Positions 32,187-42,236 of a stretch of 64,000 nucleotides of DNA are shown here, piece by piece. Every line of letters starts with the position of its first letter. The stretch's first letter is position 1. This DNA comes from Parastagonospora avenae f. sp. tritici 18332-5 (lineage: Eukaryota > Ascomycota > Dothideomycetes > Pleosporales > Phaeosphaeriaceae), in NCBI GenBank assembly GCA_022559985.1, contig JAFJTR010000020.1, positions 204,582 through 268,581 of the forward strand, written 5' to 3'. Position numbers and translations under genes: made by a program. The notes under the pieces were generated by a model. That model was not told the DNA's origin, ran no database searches, and saw nothing but the letters and a program-made list of their open reading frames with translations.

Positions 32187-32386
32187 TGCGTGTGGGGGTT
32201 CTGTGTGTGAGTGCTCAGTACGCCCGCTGCGCTCGCTGCGGAGCTGGCTTCGGTGGTGTCGGTCGCGCCTGCTCGAATATTTCTGCCAAGCCGCTAGTGC
32301 CCGCTGCTGGAGAAAAAGTTCCGTCGCAGAATCGCCGTGAAGCTCTGCACTTCCACACCTTCAAGTCTCGCAAGGAAGCCGCCACC
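32187..32386. promoter_or_regulatory. Divergent promoter, mS26 and NOG2
   Basis: A 200-nt stretch between two start codons. It ends with the context GCCACC-ATG-G for NOG2. It contains no TATA box that I can see. Confidence 0.55.
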
Positions 32387-34653
32387 ATGGGTACCCAAAA
32401 GAAGGAAAAGAACCGCAAGGAGCGCGAGGGCAAGACGGGCGATGGCATGGGCAATGTCAAGACCAAGGGCGAGAACTTTTACCGGTATGCATGCACCACT
32501 GTCGCAAACTCTGGTGGCAGAAAACTAACTCAGGTCCAGATCTGCGAAGAAGGTCAAGGTCCTCAAGCGCCTCACTGACGGCAAGGCCCAGCGCAATGCC
32601 AAGGGAGACATCACCAAGTCGGCCTCGTACCAGTCGCGCGAGGCCCCCGTTGCCCGTGTCGAACCCAACCGCAAGTGGTTCAACAACACGCGTGTCATCT
32701 CTCAGGATGCCCTCGAATCGTTCCGCTCCGCCGTGCAGGCGCAGTCGTCGAACCCCTCGACGTATCTCATGAAGCGCAACAAGCTGCCTATGAGCCTGAT
32801 CGAGGAGAAGGGCAACATCAACGGCCTCAAGGAACATGCCGCCAAGATCGCCGTCGAGTCGCAGCCCTTCAAGGACACCTTTGGCCCCAAGGCCCAGCGC
32901 AAGCGGCCCAAGCTGGACTTCAGCACTATAGAGGACCTCGCTGGCCGCACCGACACCATGCACGACACCTACCTCGACCGCCTCGAGCAGGCCAAGCTGC
33001 TGTCCGGCACCTCAGGCGATCCCGAGGCTGACAACGACAACCCCGACGGCGACTTTGCCCAGGCACGAGAGTTCATCTTCATGAAGGGTACCAGCAAGCG
33101 TATCTGGAACGAATTGTACAAGGTCATCGACTCCAGCGATGTCATCCTACACGTCCTGGACGCCCGTGACCCCGACGGAACCCGCTGTCGCAGCGTTGAG
33201 AAGTACATCCGCACCGAAGCACCCCACAAGCATCTTGTCTTCGTCCTGAACAAGGTCGACCTTGTGCCCTCCAAGGTTGCAGTAAGTCAAACTCCCCATC
33301 ACCCTTTCCATCCAGCCCACATCCTTCCGCGATCCCTCCTTAAGTCAAGGGCCATCTCCTTCTTCTATGAATTGGCTCTGTTACAAGTTGGGAAGATTGA
33401 CAGCGACTCGCTCGCCCGCGGTCGTTTTGGCCAAGGGTAGATCGGCTTCCGTTTTGGTTGCTGGTCGCTAGAGTTGCAAAGTGATACGTTTTTGAGTTGA
33501 GGGCCGCCTCTGCCGATATATGTGCAGACAGGTGGCGGTTCTCTTAGTAACATTTCACACATTCCTCATCGTCGACCATGTTTTGTTTAGTTGTTGTAGC
33601 CAAGACTGACACGATCGACAGGCCGCCTGGGTCCGACATCTCAGCAAGGAGTTCCCCACACTTGGTACGTGCAAACAGTCGTCCTATATTTGAGCTCCTG
33701 TCTAACAAACGACAGCTTTCCACGCGAACATCAACAACAGCTTTGGCAAAGGTTCCCTCATCGCCCTCCTCCGCCAGTTCTCATCCCTCCACAGCGATCG
33801 CAAGCAGATTTCCGTCGGCATGGTTGGCTACCCAAACACTGGCAAGTCATCCATCATCAACACACTACGAAAGAAAAAGGTTTGCGTTGTCGCGCCCATT
33901 GCTGGTGAGACCAAGGTCTGGCAATACATCACATTGATGAAACGTATTTACATGATCGATTGTCCGGGTATTGTGCCACCGAACCAGGACGACACGGATG
34001 AAGATCTACTGCTAAGAGGCAGTGTTCGTGTCGAGAACGTCGAGTACCCAGCACAATACATTGAGGCCGTGCTTCGGCGAGTACAACCACGCCATCTGCA
34101 ACGGACATATGAGATTTACGACTATGAGGATGGAGTCATGTTTCTTGAGCAGCTATGCCGGAAGAGTGGTAGGCTTCTTAAGGGTGGTGAAGCCGACATC
34201 GATGGTGCTGCGAAAATGGTCTTGAACGACTGGATACGCGGAAAGATTCCTTGGTTCACTCCACCACCTTACAAGGAGGGCGAGGAAAACGCTCCTGTCA
34301 AAGAAGGTCGCGAGGGCCGCCTAGGAGAGATGAGCAAGAAGAGGAAGCGAGATGGCGAGAGCACGACCAACGGTAGTGTCGCAGCCACGACTGATACCAC
34401 TGGTGCACCCCACGACGATGCAGTTGACGAGGATGAGGATGAGGATGAGGATGAGGAGGACGACGAGTTTGGTGGCTTTAGCGAGGACGACGGACTCGAA
34501 GTCGACGGCGATGACAGTGAGGAAGGGTCTGACGAGGGTGGCGCACCAGTCATTGACTCAGAGGACTCAGAGGACGATGCTGAGGTCGAGCAAGAAGTCG
34601 CTGCGATATCGGAAGCACTAGCAAAAGCAAAGAAAAGGCAACGGACAGCGTAG
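32387..34653 (+). CDS. NOG2: Nucleolar GTPase NOG2 (60S export factor)
   Basis: Exons 32387-32484, 32540-33281, 33622-33664 and 33716-34653 encode 606 aa. Introns are 55, 340 and 51 nt; the second is far longer than is usual here. The circularly permuted GTPase motifs appear in the expected order: [10 protein letters not shown], then NKVDLVP (G4), then GYPNTGKSS (G1) and DCPGIV (G3). The N-terminal NGP1NT region ([12 protein letters not shown] to [12 protein letters not shown]) and the acidic/basic tail ending KAKKRQRTA agree with Nog2. It assembles with late pre-60S particles in the nucleolus and nucleoplasm and must leave before export. Splicing at the third exon restores [19 protein letters not shown] across two junctions, supporting the model. 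Confidence 0.93.
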
Positions 34654-35059
34654 ATTCTGCGGCATGGATGACGATATAATGATACCCCTTTCATGAGCGC
34701 ACAAGACCTTTGCAATTCCTGTCTACATAATACCGATGTTCTGCAATGCCCTGGTTCCTCACATATTGGTATGTTTCCCAGAACCGCGATTACCCAGCAC
34801 AACGGGTTGACCTAGGAGTATGTTGCACACAATATGGCACTAAAATCTCTTGACAAGTATCATTGCCACAACACTCTCCACCAAGTATCGATATCGAGCA
34901 TCATTCTCATTCACTATGCTTCATTTGCATGTCTAACCAACATTTCTCCCTTCAAGCCAACCAATGAGCATATCGTTCGCCGAATTTCTCATTAGACTGG
35001 ACATATCATTGTGATTCGACTTAAACTCTTCACGACACAACTCCCCGCCGCATACCCAT
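34654..35059. other. Intergenic between convergent genes
   Basis: 3' flanks of NOG2 and of the CVNH-LysM gene; no other feature seen. Confidence 0.4.
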
Positions 35060-36175
35060 CTACACAAACTCCAAACACCCATCCCTATTCGCAATCCGCT
35101 CATCCAGCACAATCGAACGCACACGCCACTCCCCATCCCTCAGCAACTCGCCCTCCAACCGCTGCCCCCCATCCACAAGCCTCAAATTCCTCGCCGTCGC
35201 ACCAAATCCCCCACCCCCACGGCTCCCTCCCCCAGGCACCTGCAGACTCTGCCCAGGATAGATCAAATCCGGATTACTGATGTTGTTATGGCGCGCCAGA
35301 TCCTCGAACGAGCAGTGAGCGAAGCGCGCTGCGATGGTCCGGAGTGTGTCGCCTTGTTGGACAATGTATGTGGATGCGGATGCGCTGTTACTCTGCGCTC
35401 GGGACCAGCGGAAGCTGCCGGCGTCGTTTTCTAAAACGCTGTTGAGTCCGATGGAACTGGCTTGATACGAGCCATCTGCGCGACGGCATTGAGCATGTAG
35501 AAGGAAGTCGCCGTGAGTATCGATGCGCATATCCCTCGAAGACGCGCTGAAGTTAGCGCCAAAGTCTGTGTTTTGGCGCTGGTCTTGCTGCGGATTCGCA
35601 TTTTGGTGTTGGTGTTGCTGGTGTTGGAGCTTTTCCTGCTCTTTCTTCTCGTCGCGCTTGTCTTTCCAGTCAGAGGCGGCGTCTTGGGCTTTGTGGCCTG
35701 TGTAGGCGCCTGCGAGGGCGCCGATGATGGTCCCGGATGTGCCGTGGCCTGCTTTGCCTCCGAGGGCGTGGCCGCCAAAGGCGCCTGCTGCACCGCCGGC
35801 GAGGCCGCCCATGATACCTCGATCGCCTTCAGGGTCGCCGGCGCCGTTGTACTGGTTTTGGTGGCCTTGGTTGTGGGAGTTGCGGTCGGAGTTGAAAGAG
35901 TGGGTGGCGGCGGAGGGATATTGCTGGTATTGAGGCGGGGACTGCATGTAGCCTGGGCCTCCGAGATTATGTTGTGATTGATCGATTTCATGGTTAACGG
36001 AGTCTTGATGTTGGTTGTAGCCGTGTTGCTGTCCGGCTCCATAGTACAACCCTGCTTCGCCGCGATGGTCCTGCTGGTAACCTTGAGGTTGACCGAAGCC
36101 TCCGCCGTTCTGGTGGGCTTGACCATCACTGGACGGGTAGTGGTTCTGTGATTGGTAGTCGTCGTAGTTAGACAT
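35060..36175 (-). CDS. CVNH lectin with inserted LysM and glycine-zipper region
   Basis: A single exon encodes 371 aa. Order of parts: a Gln/Tyr/Gly-rich disordered region (1-120); a glycine-zipper segment of about 45 residues (GGLAGGAAGAFGGHALGG, then GALAGAYTGHKA); a Gln/His/Glu-rich linker; a cyanovirin-N homology half (FSASSRDMRIDTHGDFLLHA, with SSIGLNSVLENDAGSFRW); a LysM module (TYIVQQGDTLRTIAARF to YPGQSLQVP); and the second CVNH half (FGATARNLRLVDGGQRLEGE to RDGCLEFV). A LysM inserted between CVNH repeats is the type III CVNH layout known in Magnaporthe. No signal peptide is present, so it is likely intracellular, or exported in another way. CVNH folds bind mannose-type glycans and LysM binds N-acetylglucosamine oligomers. 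Confidence 0.87.
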   Translation of the reverse strand: MSNYDDYQSQNHYPSSDGQAHQNGGGFGQPQGYQQDHRGEAGLYYGAGQQHGYNQHQDSVNHEIDQSQHNLGGPGYMQSPPQYQQYPSAATHSFNSDRNSHNQGHQNQYNGAGDPEGDRGIMGGLAGGAAGAFGGHALGGKAGHGTSGTIIGALAGAYTGHKAQDAASDWKDKRDEKKEQEKLQHQQHQHQNANPQQDQRQNTDFGANFSASSRDMRIDTHGDFLLHAQCRRADGSYQASSIGLNSVLENDAGSFRWSRAQSNSASASTYIVQQGDTLRTIAARFAHCSFEDLARHNNISNPDLIYPGQSLQVPGGGSRGGGGFGATARNLRLVDGGQRLEGELLRDGEWRVRSIVLDERIANRDGCLEFV

Positions 36176-38885
36176 GATGTTAAGTTGCAGATAAGCCTAT
36201 GTTGGGAATCCTGTGTACTGTAAGGATGTAAGGTCAAGGGTGAGCTGGTTGAGACTTCGATCTTGACATCTGGAGCATTTCACTTCTTATAGTATCGTCG
36301 TACTGCCACACCCATGCCGACACCGCCACTTCTTTGACGGTGTGGGGATCACACGTCGTAAGTGCGAGGCGCATCTCCACCTGAGCCACGTCTTCGGCCA
36401 AATAAGGATGTGTAGTGTGCGGCTGGCGATCAGTGCTGCGGGTAACCCGGCATCATCAAGGTATTGAGCATAGCCACTTCTGACGACGTTCGCTATCAAG
36501 TTAAATCAACGGTGCGTATAGCACAAATGCGCACAGCACAACGATCGTGGAGTGACGATACATGTGGCCCCAATGGGCACTCAAATCGCGCTCGGCACGC
36601 CAACCCAGTAATTCTTGTTACTTTTCGACACTGGATCGTCAGACGTGTGAGCGACCCTGTCAAAGTTCACAGGATATGCTCTAAGTTGTCCGAAAGCAGT
36701 TGATACGGCGGTATTGTCGTCATTTGTGGACATTCGCTTGCCCTTCTTTGCACGACGGATATGGTCTCGCCCGACCTCGCAGTCTTGAGGTCTTACTACA
36801 TAGGTACCAACTTAGCGGAGATCCTTGATGTTTTGCCATATGTGCGCTTCGCAGTATGGAATGTTCCGAAACCTCTTTCCACCCAGTGTAAGTGCCCAGG
36901 TGGGACATATTTAGCATGTTTGCAGTAGTCTTCATGAGCAACTTCTGAGACTATGATCGGTCTATGAATTCTGTACATTGGATGTTTAGATACTCGGCTT
37001 CTGCACAATTAATCGTCTGGTCCGCCATCTATTCTCGCTCATCGCATCGTCGCCCCCACTGCCGGCCCTGGGGTTTACACACAAAGTCATCTGGGCACTG
37101 TACAGTGCTCATACTCTGGTGAATACATGCGCCGGACCCATTCTATCTTGCGATATCGTCTGGGTGTCAGCCTACTTTCATATTCCTCGTTCGCTGTGTG
37201 GTAGAAGACGGAGCAGCTATGCTACCCCGTCACTTGCTCGAATCGTGGCAGACACCCCAGAATGCGACAGATGCTGCCCTTGTAGTCATTCCTCTATCCG
37301 CCCTCGTCTTTCGTGTTGTGCTCTCGTCTAAGTCCGCCTTCGCCGTCGCGCTCGCACCGCTGTTTACGCTGGGCTCAGATGTGAGCGGTAGTCTTGAATC
37401 TTACCAATTGCCCACAGGCAGTGCTGCTGTCGTAATTACTGAATCGTGCGCGTTCAAAGGCGACACTGCAGTGTTGTTCCTGTTGTACTGATAGGTTCAT
37501 GGGTGTTGTAAAGCGGCCGCGACGGCGATTAAGCTGAGAGCAAAAGTTTTGCTGCTGGTGAGTGCTGTGCCCGCCGTCGCCCGTTCGACTTGCGGAACAG
37601 CGTCCCAGATATGCTCCATGAGTTTGCAAAGATCTTCCGCGTTATTTAGGTCAGGTTGATGGCTCTGTGGCTGGACTGAATTGAGTCGCGCTCGTCGACA
37701 TGGCGGGCGCCCACGCGCACGGCTGTGGTATCCACACATTCTCCGCGCGTCCTGACTTTAAAACGACTTGTAGTCTATCTACTGTTCACTCAGAAATATC
37801 ATATCTGACGTGGTTATGGCTGTGCATGCTTAGCGCCAATCTGGAGGCTGTGGCTACTACTCTGGCAGCTTCGCGCCTGCTCCAACTGAACGCTTCTGTG
37901 GCCCTTAAGCAAGTCAGAGAGCAGCATCGCATATTTACATCATTTCTCGAAGTCACTCAGTTTACCATAAAGGTTCAGGCTCGCCTACGAAGTGCCAGTA
38001 GAGCACCCTTGATGACCGCTTGTGCCGCCTCTGCTGCTACAACTCAGCCTGCGTTGCCAACTTGGCTTCCTGCACCGCGAGCACCCATACAGTGTTACAA
38101 AAGCCTTACATCTAAATGAATATACTGGTTTCGAAGTCACATTGCTTCAGCAGGCCCACACTCTCTGATGGCCATCACATTACGCGGCTTTGACTTGCAA
38201 ATCATCGAACAAGCTGGCACCGTCATGGGCGCAGCGACATACGTAGAAGGCATTCGGCGGCATATCGAAAGACCTTACTACTCTTGTTAAGCTGAGCTAC
38301 TGCTATCTCCTACTCATCATGCCAATACTGCCATCGTCAACATCTTTGCGCCCTCTGGGCCTGGCATCACTGCCCTCAAGCACTCGAACCTCACCCGCCG
38401 ATACCCTCCAGCACCCAAATTTGCCTTCTTCCCACTACATTCTCACTTGATGGTGCCGCTCGGACCATGTTTTGGTCGCGTAAACTTTCTGATGTTGAAC
38501 TCTCCTTCACCTTCAGTCCGTTTGCGCCCCGCCACAGCCCGACTACTACCTCGTCCACCCGCAACCTACACCCGCCTGTACCTTCTTGTCGCTGGCAGAA
38601 CCTCGCCCTGGAGTCTCGCCTAACGGTGGCCCGTGCACGCTGGGCCCAGAGGTTTAAGTAGCCCCCTCCGACCGTCCTCCCTACACTCTACTCCACTCAA
38701 CTACCTAACAATTTCTCAACTGCCGAGTTCTCAACCAACAACATTACCATTCTCATCAAGTCTCTTTGGATTTTACAACCATCCTTCCCAATTTTCTTGG
38801 ACATTCTTCAATGTTCCTTCACCTCAACCATCGACCATGACTCTGATACACTCAGGTCTGCTTCGACTTCCACCATGACCACTTC
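36176..38885. other. Gene-poor stretch, no gene supported
   Basis: Short frames only. The sequence from about 38.6 kb on is pyrimidine-rich. No motif of a transposon or known gene was seen. Confidence 0.4.
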
Positions 38886-39000
38886 ACATCAACATCACAC
38901 ATCAACATGACATCACTTCATGCCAACTTCAACTTCATGTCAACATCAACTTCATGTCGACTTCAACATCACCTAACATCATGTGACTTGTTCAACAACA
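38886..39000. repeat. Imperfect CATCAACTT-type simple repeat
   Basis: Many near-copies of ACATCAACTTCA/TCATGTC follow one another; the unit is variable. Confidence 0.5.
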
Positions 39001-39185
39001 TCACATATCATCATAAGTCTTGGTCACCCACCAATGCCTTCTTCGCCTTGAGCTGGTCAGTTTCCACCTCACTTTCCCATTCTTTCACAACATGCTGACA
39101 TTTCCTTCATCGCAGCTCTGCTGTTCGCTTCACCTCTACCACTACCATCACACATGCCCGCCGCATACCTCGACCGCACATTTAT

Positions 39186-39266
39186 TGCCTCTTCAGGCCA
39201 CTTTCATCACACTGCCTTCTCAGGCTAACTTAATCACACTGCCTTCTCAGGCCAACTTCATCAACT
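39186..39266 (+). repeat. 27-nt tandem repeat, three copies
   Basis: Units at 39186-39212, 39213-39239 and 39240-39266, each starting TGCCT and containing TTCAGGC and ACTT..ATCA, with a decayed partial copy after 39266. The period is a multiple of three, so one frame reads LPSQANLIT-like repeats, but I do not call a gene. Confidence 0.7.
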
Positions 39267-39502
39267 CCTCTTCAGGTCACCATCATCATAGTCTCATCAG
39301 GCTCATCGGCACGGCAACGAACACGCAGAGCACGCTCACGGCTTCCACCACCCCACCTTCTTCTTAACTTCGACTTGCTTGGATGGTTCTTTGGGCGAAA
39401 GATCGAAAGAGCGTGGAACACATTCTGTTGAAACTTGAAGCAGTTCGAGGCATACGCGTGGTACATGTACCCACGTATTCGGCCTGGTGCAGTTGATCAA
39501 GT

Positions 39503-39617
39503 CATTGTATGGTGTTGGAGGACAGATCATCTTTGCATGAGGTCTGCCATACAATGATGAGCTCTTTGTGTGGTGTTGGAGGACAGATCATCTTTGCATG
39601 AGGCCTACCACACATTG
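39503..39617 (+). repeat. Duplicated hairpin unit, 61-nt period
   Basis: A 33-nt core (TGGTGTTGGAGGACAGATCA and on) occurs at 39510-39542 and 39571-39603. Each core is flanked by inverted arms: CATTGTATGG/CCATACAATG in the first copy (39503-39512, 39547-39556) and TGTGTGG/CCACACA in the second (39567-39573, 39608-39614). The arms differ between copies by a change that keeps base pairing. Confidence 0.75.
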
Positions 39618-39912
39618 AGCTCAGGACTGGTACATGACCTGTGTGGCTGATTTATCGCCCGGGTTTTCACAGTCTCTTAGTCTTTCACAGCTGCCCTGTG
39701 ACTCTTGACGGCGGCTTCGGGTCAGGTCAACTCAAGAGTTGCAGCATGAATACTTCTTGCTTTTTCGGTTTGTACTGGGCTTGATGGCTTTGGCCATGGA
39801 TAGTTTGGACTTCGACATCAACACTTCAACAACACAACACTTCACCCGACAAAGGACATGGAAATTGGTGCTGATGATGGTTGGATTTGGTTGGAGCTTT
39901 GTGGTTAGTTTA

Positions 39913-39970
39913 GAACATCAATGGATCAAACATTTGGCATGGAACATCAATGGATCAAACATCTGGCAAG
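39913..39970 (+). repeat. 29-nt tandem repeat, two copies
   Basis: GAACATCAATGGATCAAACA begins both 39913-39941 and 39942-39970, followed by T/CTGGCA; a shortened third copy follows. Confidence 0.7.
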
Positions 39971-40391
39971 GAACTTCATGGAAGGAAACATCTCAAGGTC
40001 GCATCAGCTCAATGAATCCCACTGTCCTCAACACTTACTCTTGCCTTGCTTCTTCGTGATGAACCTGACATGCTTGCCTTACCTCTGCACTGCTTACTCT
40101 CATGCTTGACCTCTACCTTCTCTCTTCTTCTTTGCTTGGACTTCCTGCCTTCCTCTCAGACGCTGTCTACCTTCGCTGCCCTCATGCATTCCCCAAGCAT
40201 TTCCTTCCTACTTGTCAACATATTCACCGAGCACTCACCAGTCGCGTAACAAGAAAGCATTCATCAAAGACAAGACACATATATACAATCTACCCACGTC
40301 ATTCCTCCAAGTCTATACCGAAATATCAATACAATCGTACACAATCCCCATCCACCACCTCGCTCTCCCACCCCTCAACCCCCCTCACCAT
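39971..40391. other. Intergenic, 3' flank of Cys-rich gene
   Basis: No gene seen. Confidence 0.4.
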
Positions 40392-40958
40392 CTAGTTCAA
40401 AACACAATGCCCATCGCAATCCGCCCCACCGTTCTTCAAGCACACATCGTCATAAACACAGCTCCAGCGATCATCCGCGCACTGCTTATCCCACTGCCCA
40501 CCGCAGTAGTCGCTCGCGCAGAGCCCAGTGCATTTACCCGAGTGGATATCGCAGCTCTTGTCGGGAACGTAGCAGATCTCGTTGGTGCCGCACTTGCCGC
40601 CGCTAGAGCCGCCGCAGGCCTGGTTCTGGATGGGTGTGGAGGAGCTGCAGCCGTCCTTATGGGGCAATTAGTTGAGGGAAGGGAAGAGAGGGGAGAGTGG
40701 AAACGAACGGGGTAGATGGGCTTGCCGCAGTCGATGCCGGCATTAGTTTGCGCGACATAGCAGGAGTCGAGTAGGCCAGTTACGCAGACGCAGTGCTGAA
40801 GATTGTTAAATCGAAATATGAGATCAGGGAAGGGAGCATACAGCAGGGCCAGAGGTAGGGCACTTGCTAACATCACAGCTGCAATCGGCGCGGGCGGCGA
40901 AAGGGTTGGTGGCAGCGACCACGGTGAGGATGGTAGCGAGGATGGTGAAAGCCTTCAT
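40392..40958 (-). CDS. Secreted Cys-rich protein, 155 aa, 20 cysteines
   Basis: Exons 40958-40842, 40795-40709 and 40655-40392 join in phase 0 at both junctions; introns are 46 and 53 nt (donors GTATGC and GTTCGT, branch ACTAAT in the second). MKAFTILATILTVVAATNPF begins a signal peptide that ends near AARA. The mature part holds 20 Cys in about 130 residues, among them ADCSCDVSKC, HCVCVTGLL, GSSGGKCGTNEICYV, and SDYCGGQWDKQC. Even Cys number and spacing suggest a fully disulfide-bonded, secreted protein. It is not a standard hevein (CBM18) or CFEM domain. An effector or wall-associated role is a guess. The first donor-acceptor pair is short but consensus-like. Confidence 0.72.
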
Positions 40959-42236
40959 TTTGATGAGTTGGGAGGATGTCTGGGTAGTAGAGAAGGTTTC
41001 CGGGAAGATGTTGGCTTTGTGACGGAGTACTGATTGAAATGTGATGATGAAGTGTTTTGATGATGAGTTCAGTGGCCGACTATAGTGCGGTCATATATAC
41101 TCGATCGTATCTCATCAAGACTTCTACTTCGGTGTCACATTTGCTGATAGTACCAAGGGTCTACCGAGTCCGCGCTCTGACTTCGGCTTGCGAGCGAGGA
41201 CTGCGATATGAAGCGCGAAACGACTGTGGACAAAGCTCCTTCCGCGACGTAGCCATTCAGAGCCTGCTCTTAGTATAAACCATCACTCATCATGTCTGAC
41301 GGCGTCAGCACAGTATGCGGATATCATCCGGGTCTGTAGTTAGAAAGTGTGACGCTACGCTTCCGAGCTCCGGATTAATGCATAGTGGGACGTCGGGTAA
41401 TGAGGCTCAGCGGAAGGCGCCGAAGCCACATCACGGTTCCTCGGAGGAGATGTTGTGTATTACTACTTGATTGGGCCGTTGGGGAAGTGGCCTGCTGGTT
41501 ACGGTGTCCGAACAGACAAGCTCACTGTGCAGCAACTCCGATCTCCAAATCTTACTGTGCCAAGATCATCTGCTTCAATCAAGTCTGGAGAAATAGATAA
41601 ACGGAATGATCTGGGACTGCGAAAGGCTTCTTTCTTCATACTTGGTTTGACCTGTGAGGCGTTCATCTGATGAGGCCTTGTCGAGCCAGATACAATTGGA
41701 AGTTGCCGAACCATCACATGGCAAAAAACGGGCGAAAGTCCAAGGTAGTGCCTTTGCATAGCCAATTAGCGTTTGTGCAACGCAACGGGATCAAGTTAAG
41801 CTGTGAATGTATACAGCCAGCTCTGATCTTCGATCAATGCGTGCCTCGATTCTTCCAACAAGCTTGGTAGCAAGTCTTGCCCTCAGGTTAGAGTCAAAGT
41901 GATCGAGCATGATGACGATCTCCGTAAACTAGACTTGAAGCGGACCAAGAAAATAACTTGCACATGACAACACAGACCAAAGATTGTTCTTGTGGTGTTC
42001 AGCGAGTGCTACAAGTGCCGAAGGAAAGGAAGTCAATAGGCGCTAGCGCTCACATGACAGCGCGTCGAAGCGCCCCGCGCACTGATCACTTCCGCCTGGA
42101 AGCACGCAGGCATCCGTAAACCATTCGGGATGAACATGCATCGATCCGCATGATGCACAAAGCCAGATCACAGCAGCGCCCCTCGAGATAGCATCTGAGC
42201 GACTGACAAAATCTACAGCCGCCCGAACGACTCACG
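40959..42236. other. Intergenic, no gene seen
   Basis: Divergent promoters of the Cys-rich gene and NBS1, with no recognised gene in about 1.3 kb. A TATATATG-like stretch (minus strand, near 41090) may serve the Cys-rich gene. Confidence 0.4.

Noticed and set aside
33282..33621. C/D-box snoRNA in the NOG2 intron
   Set aside because: The best C-like box (GTGATAC) has two mismatches, and the only CTGA lies 120 nt away at the intron end.
34269..34802. 177-codon Ser-rich minus-strand frame
   Set aside because: Antisense shadow of the acidic tail of NOG2.
35431..36237. 268-codon frame on the minus strand
   Set aside because: Alternate frame of the CVNH-LysM gene; Thr/Pro-rich and without motifs.
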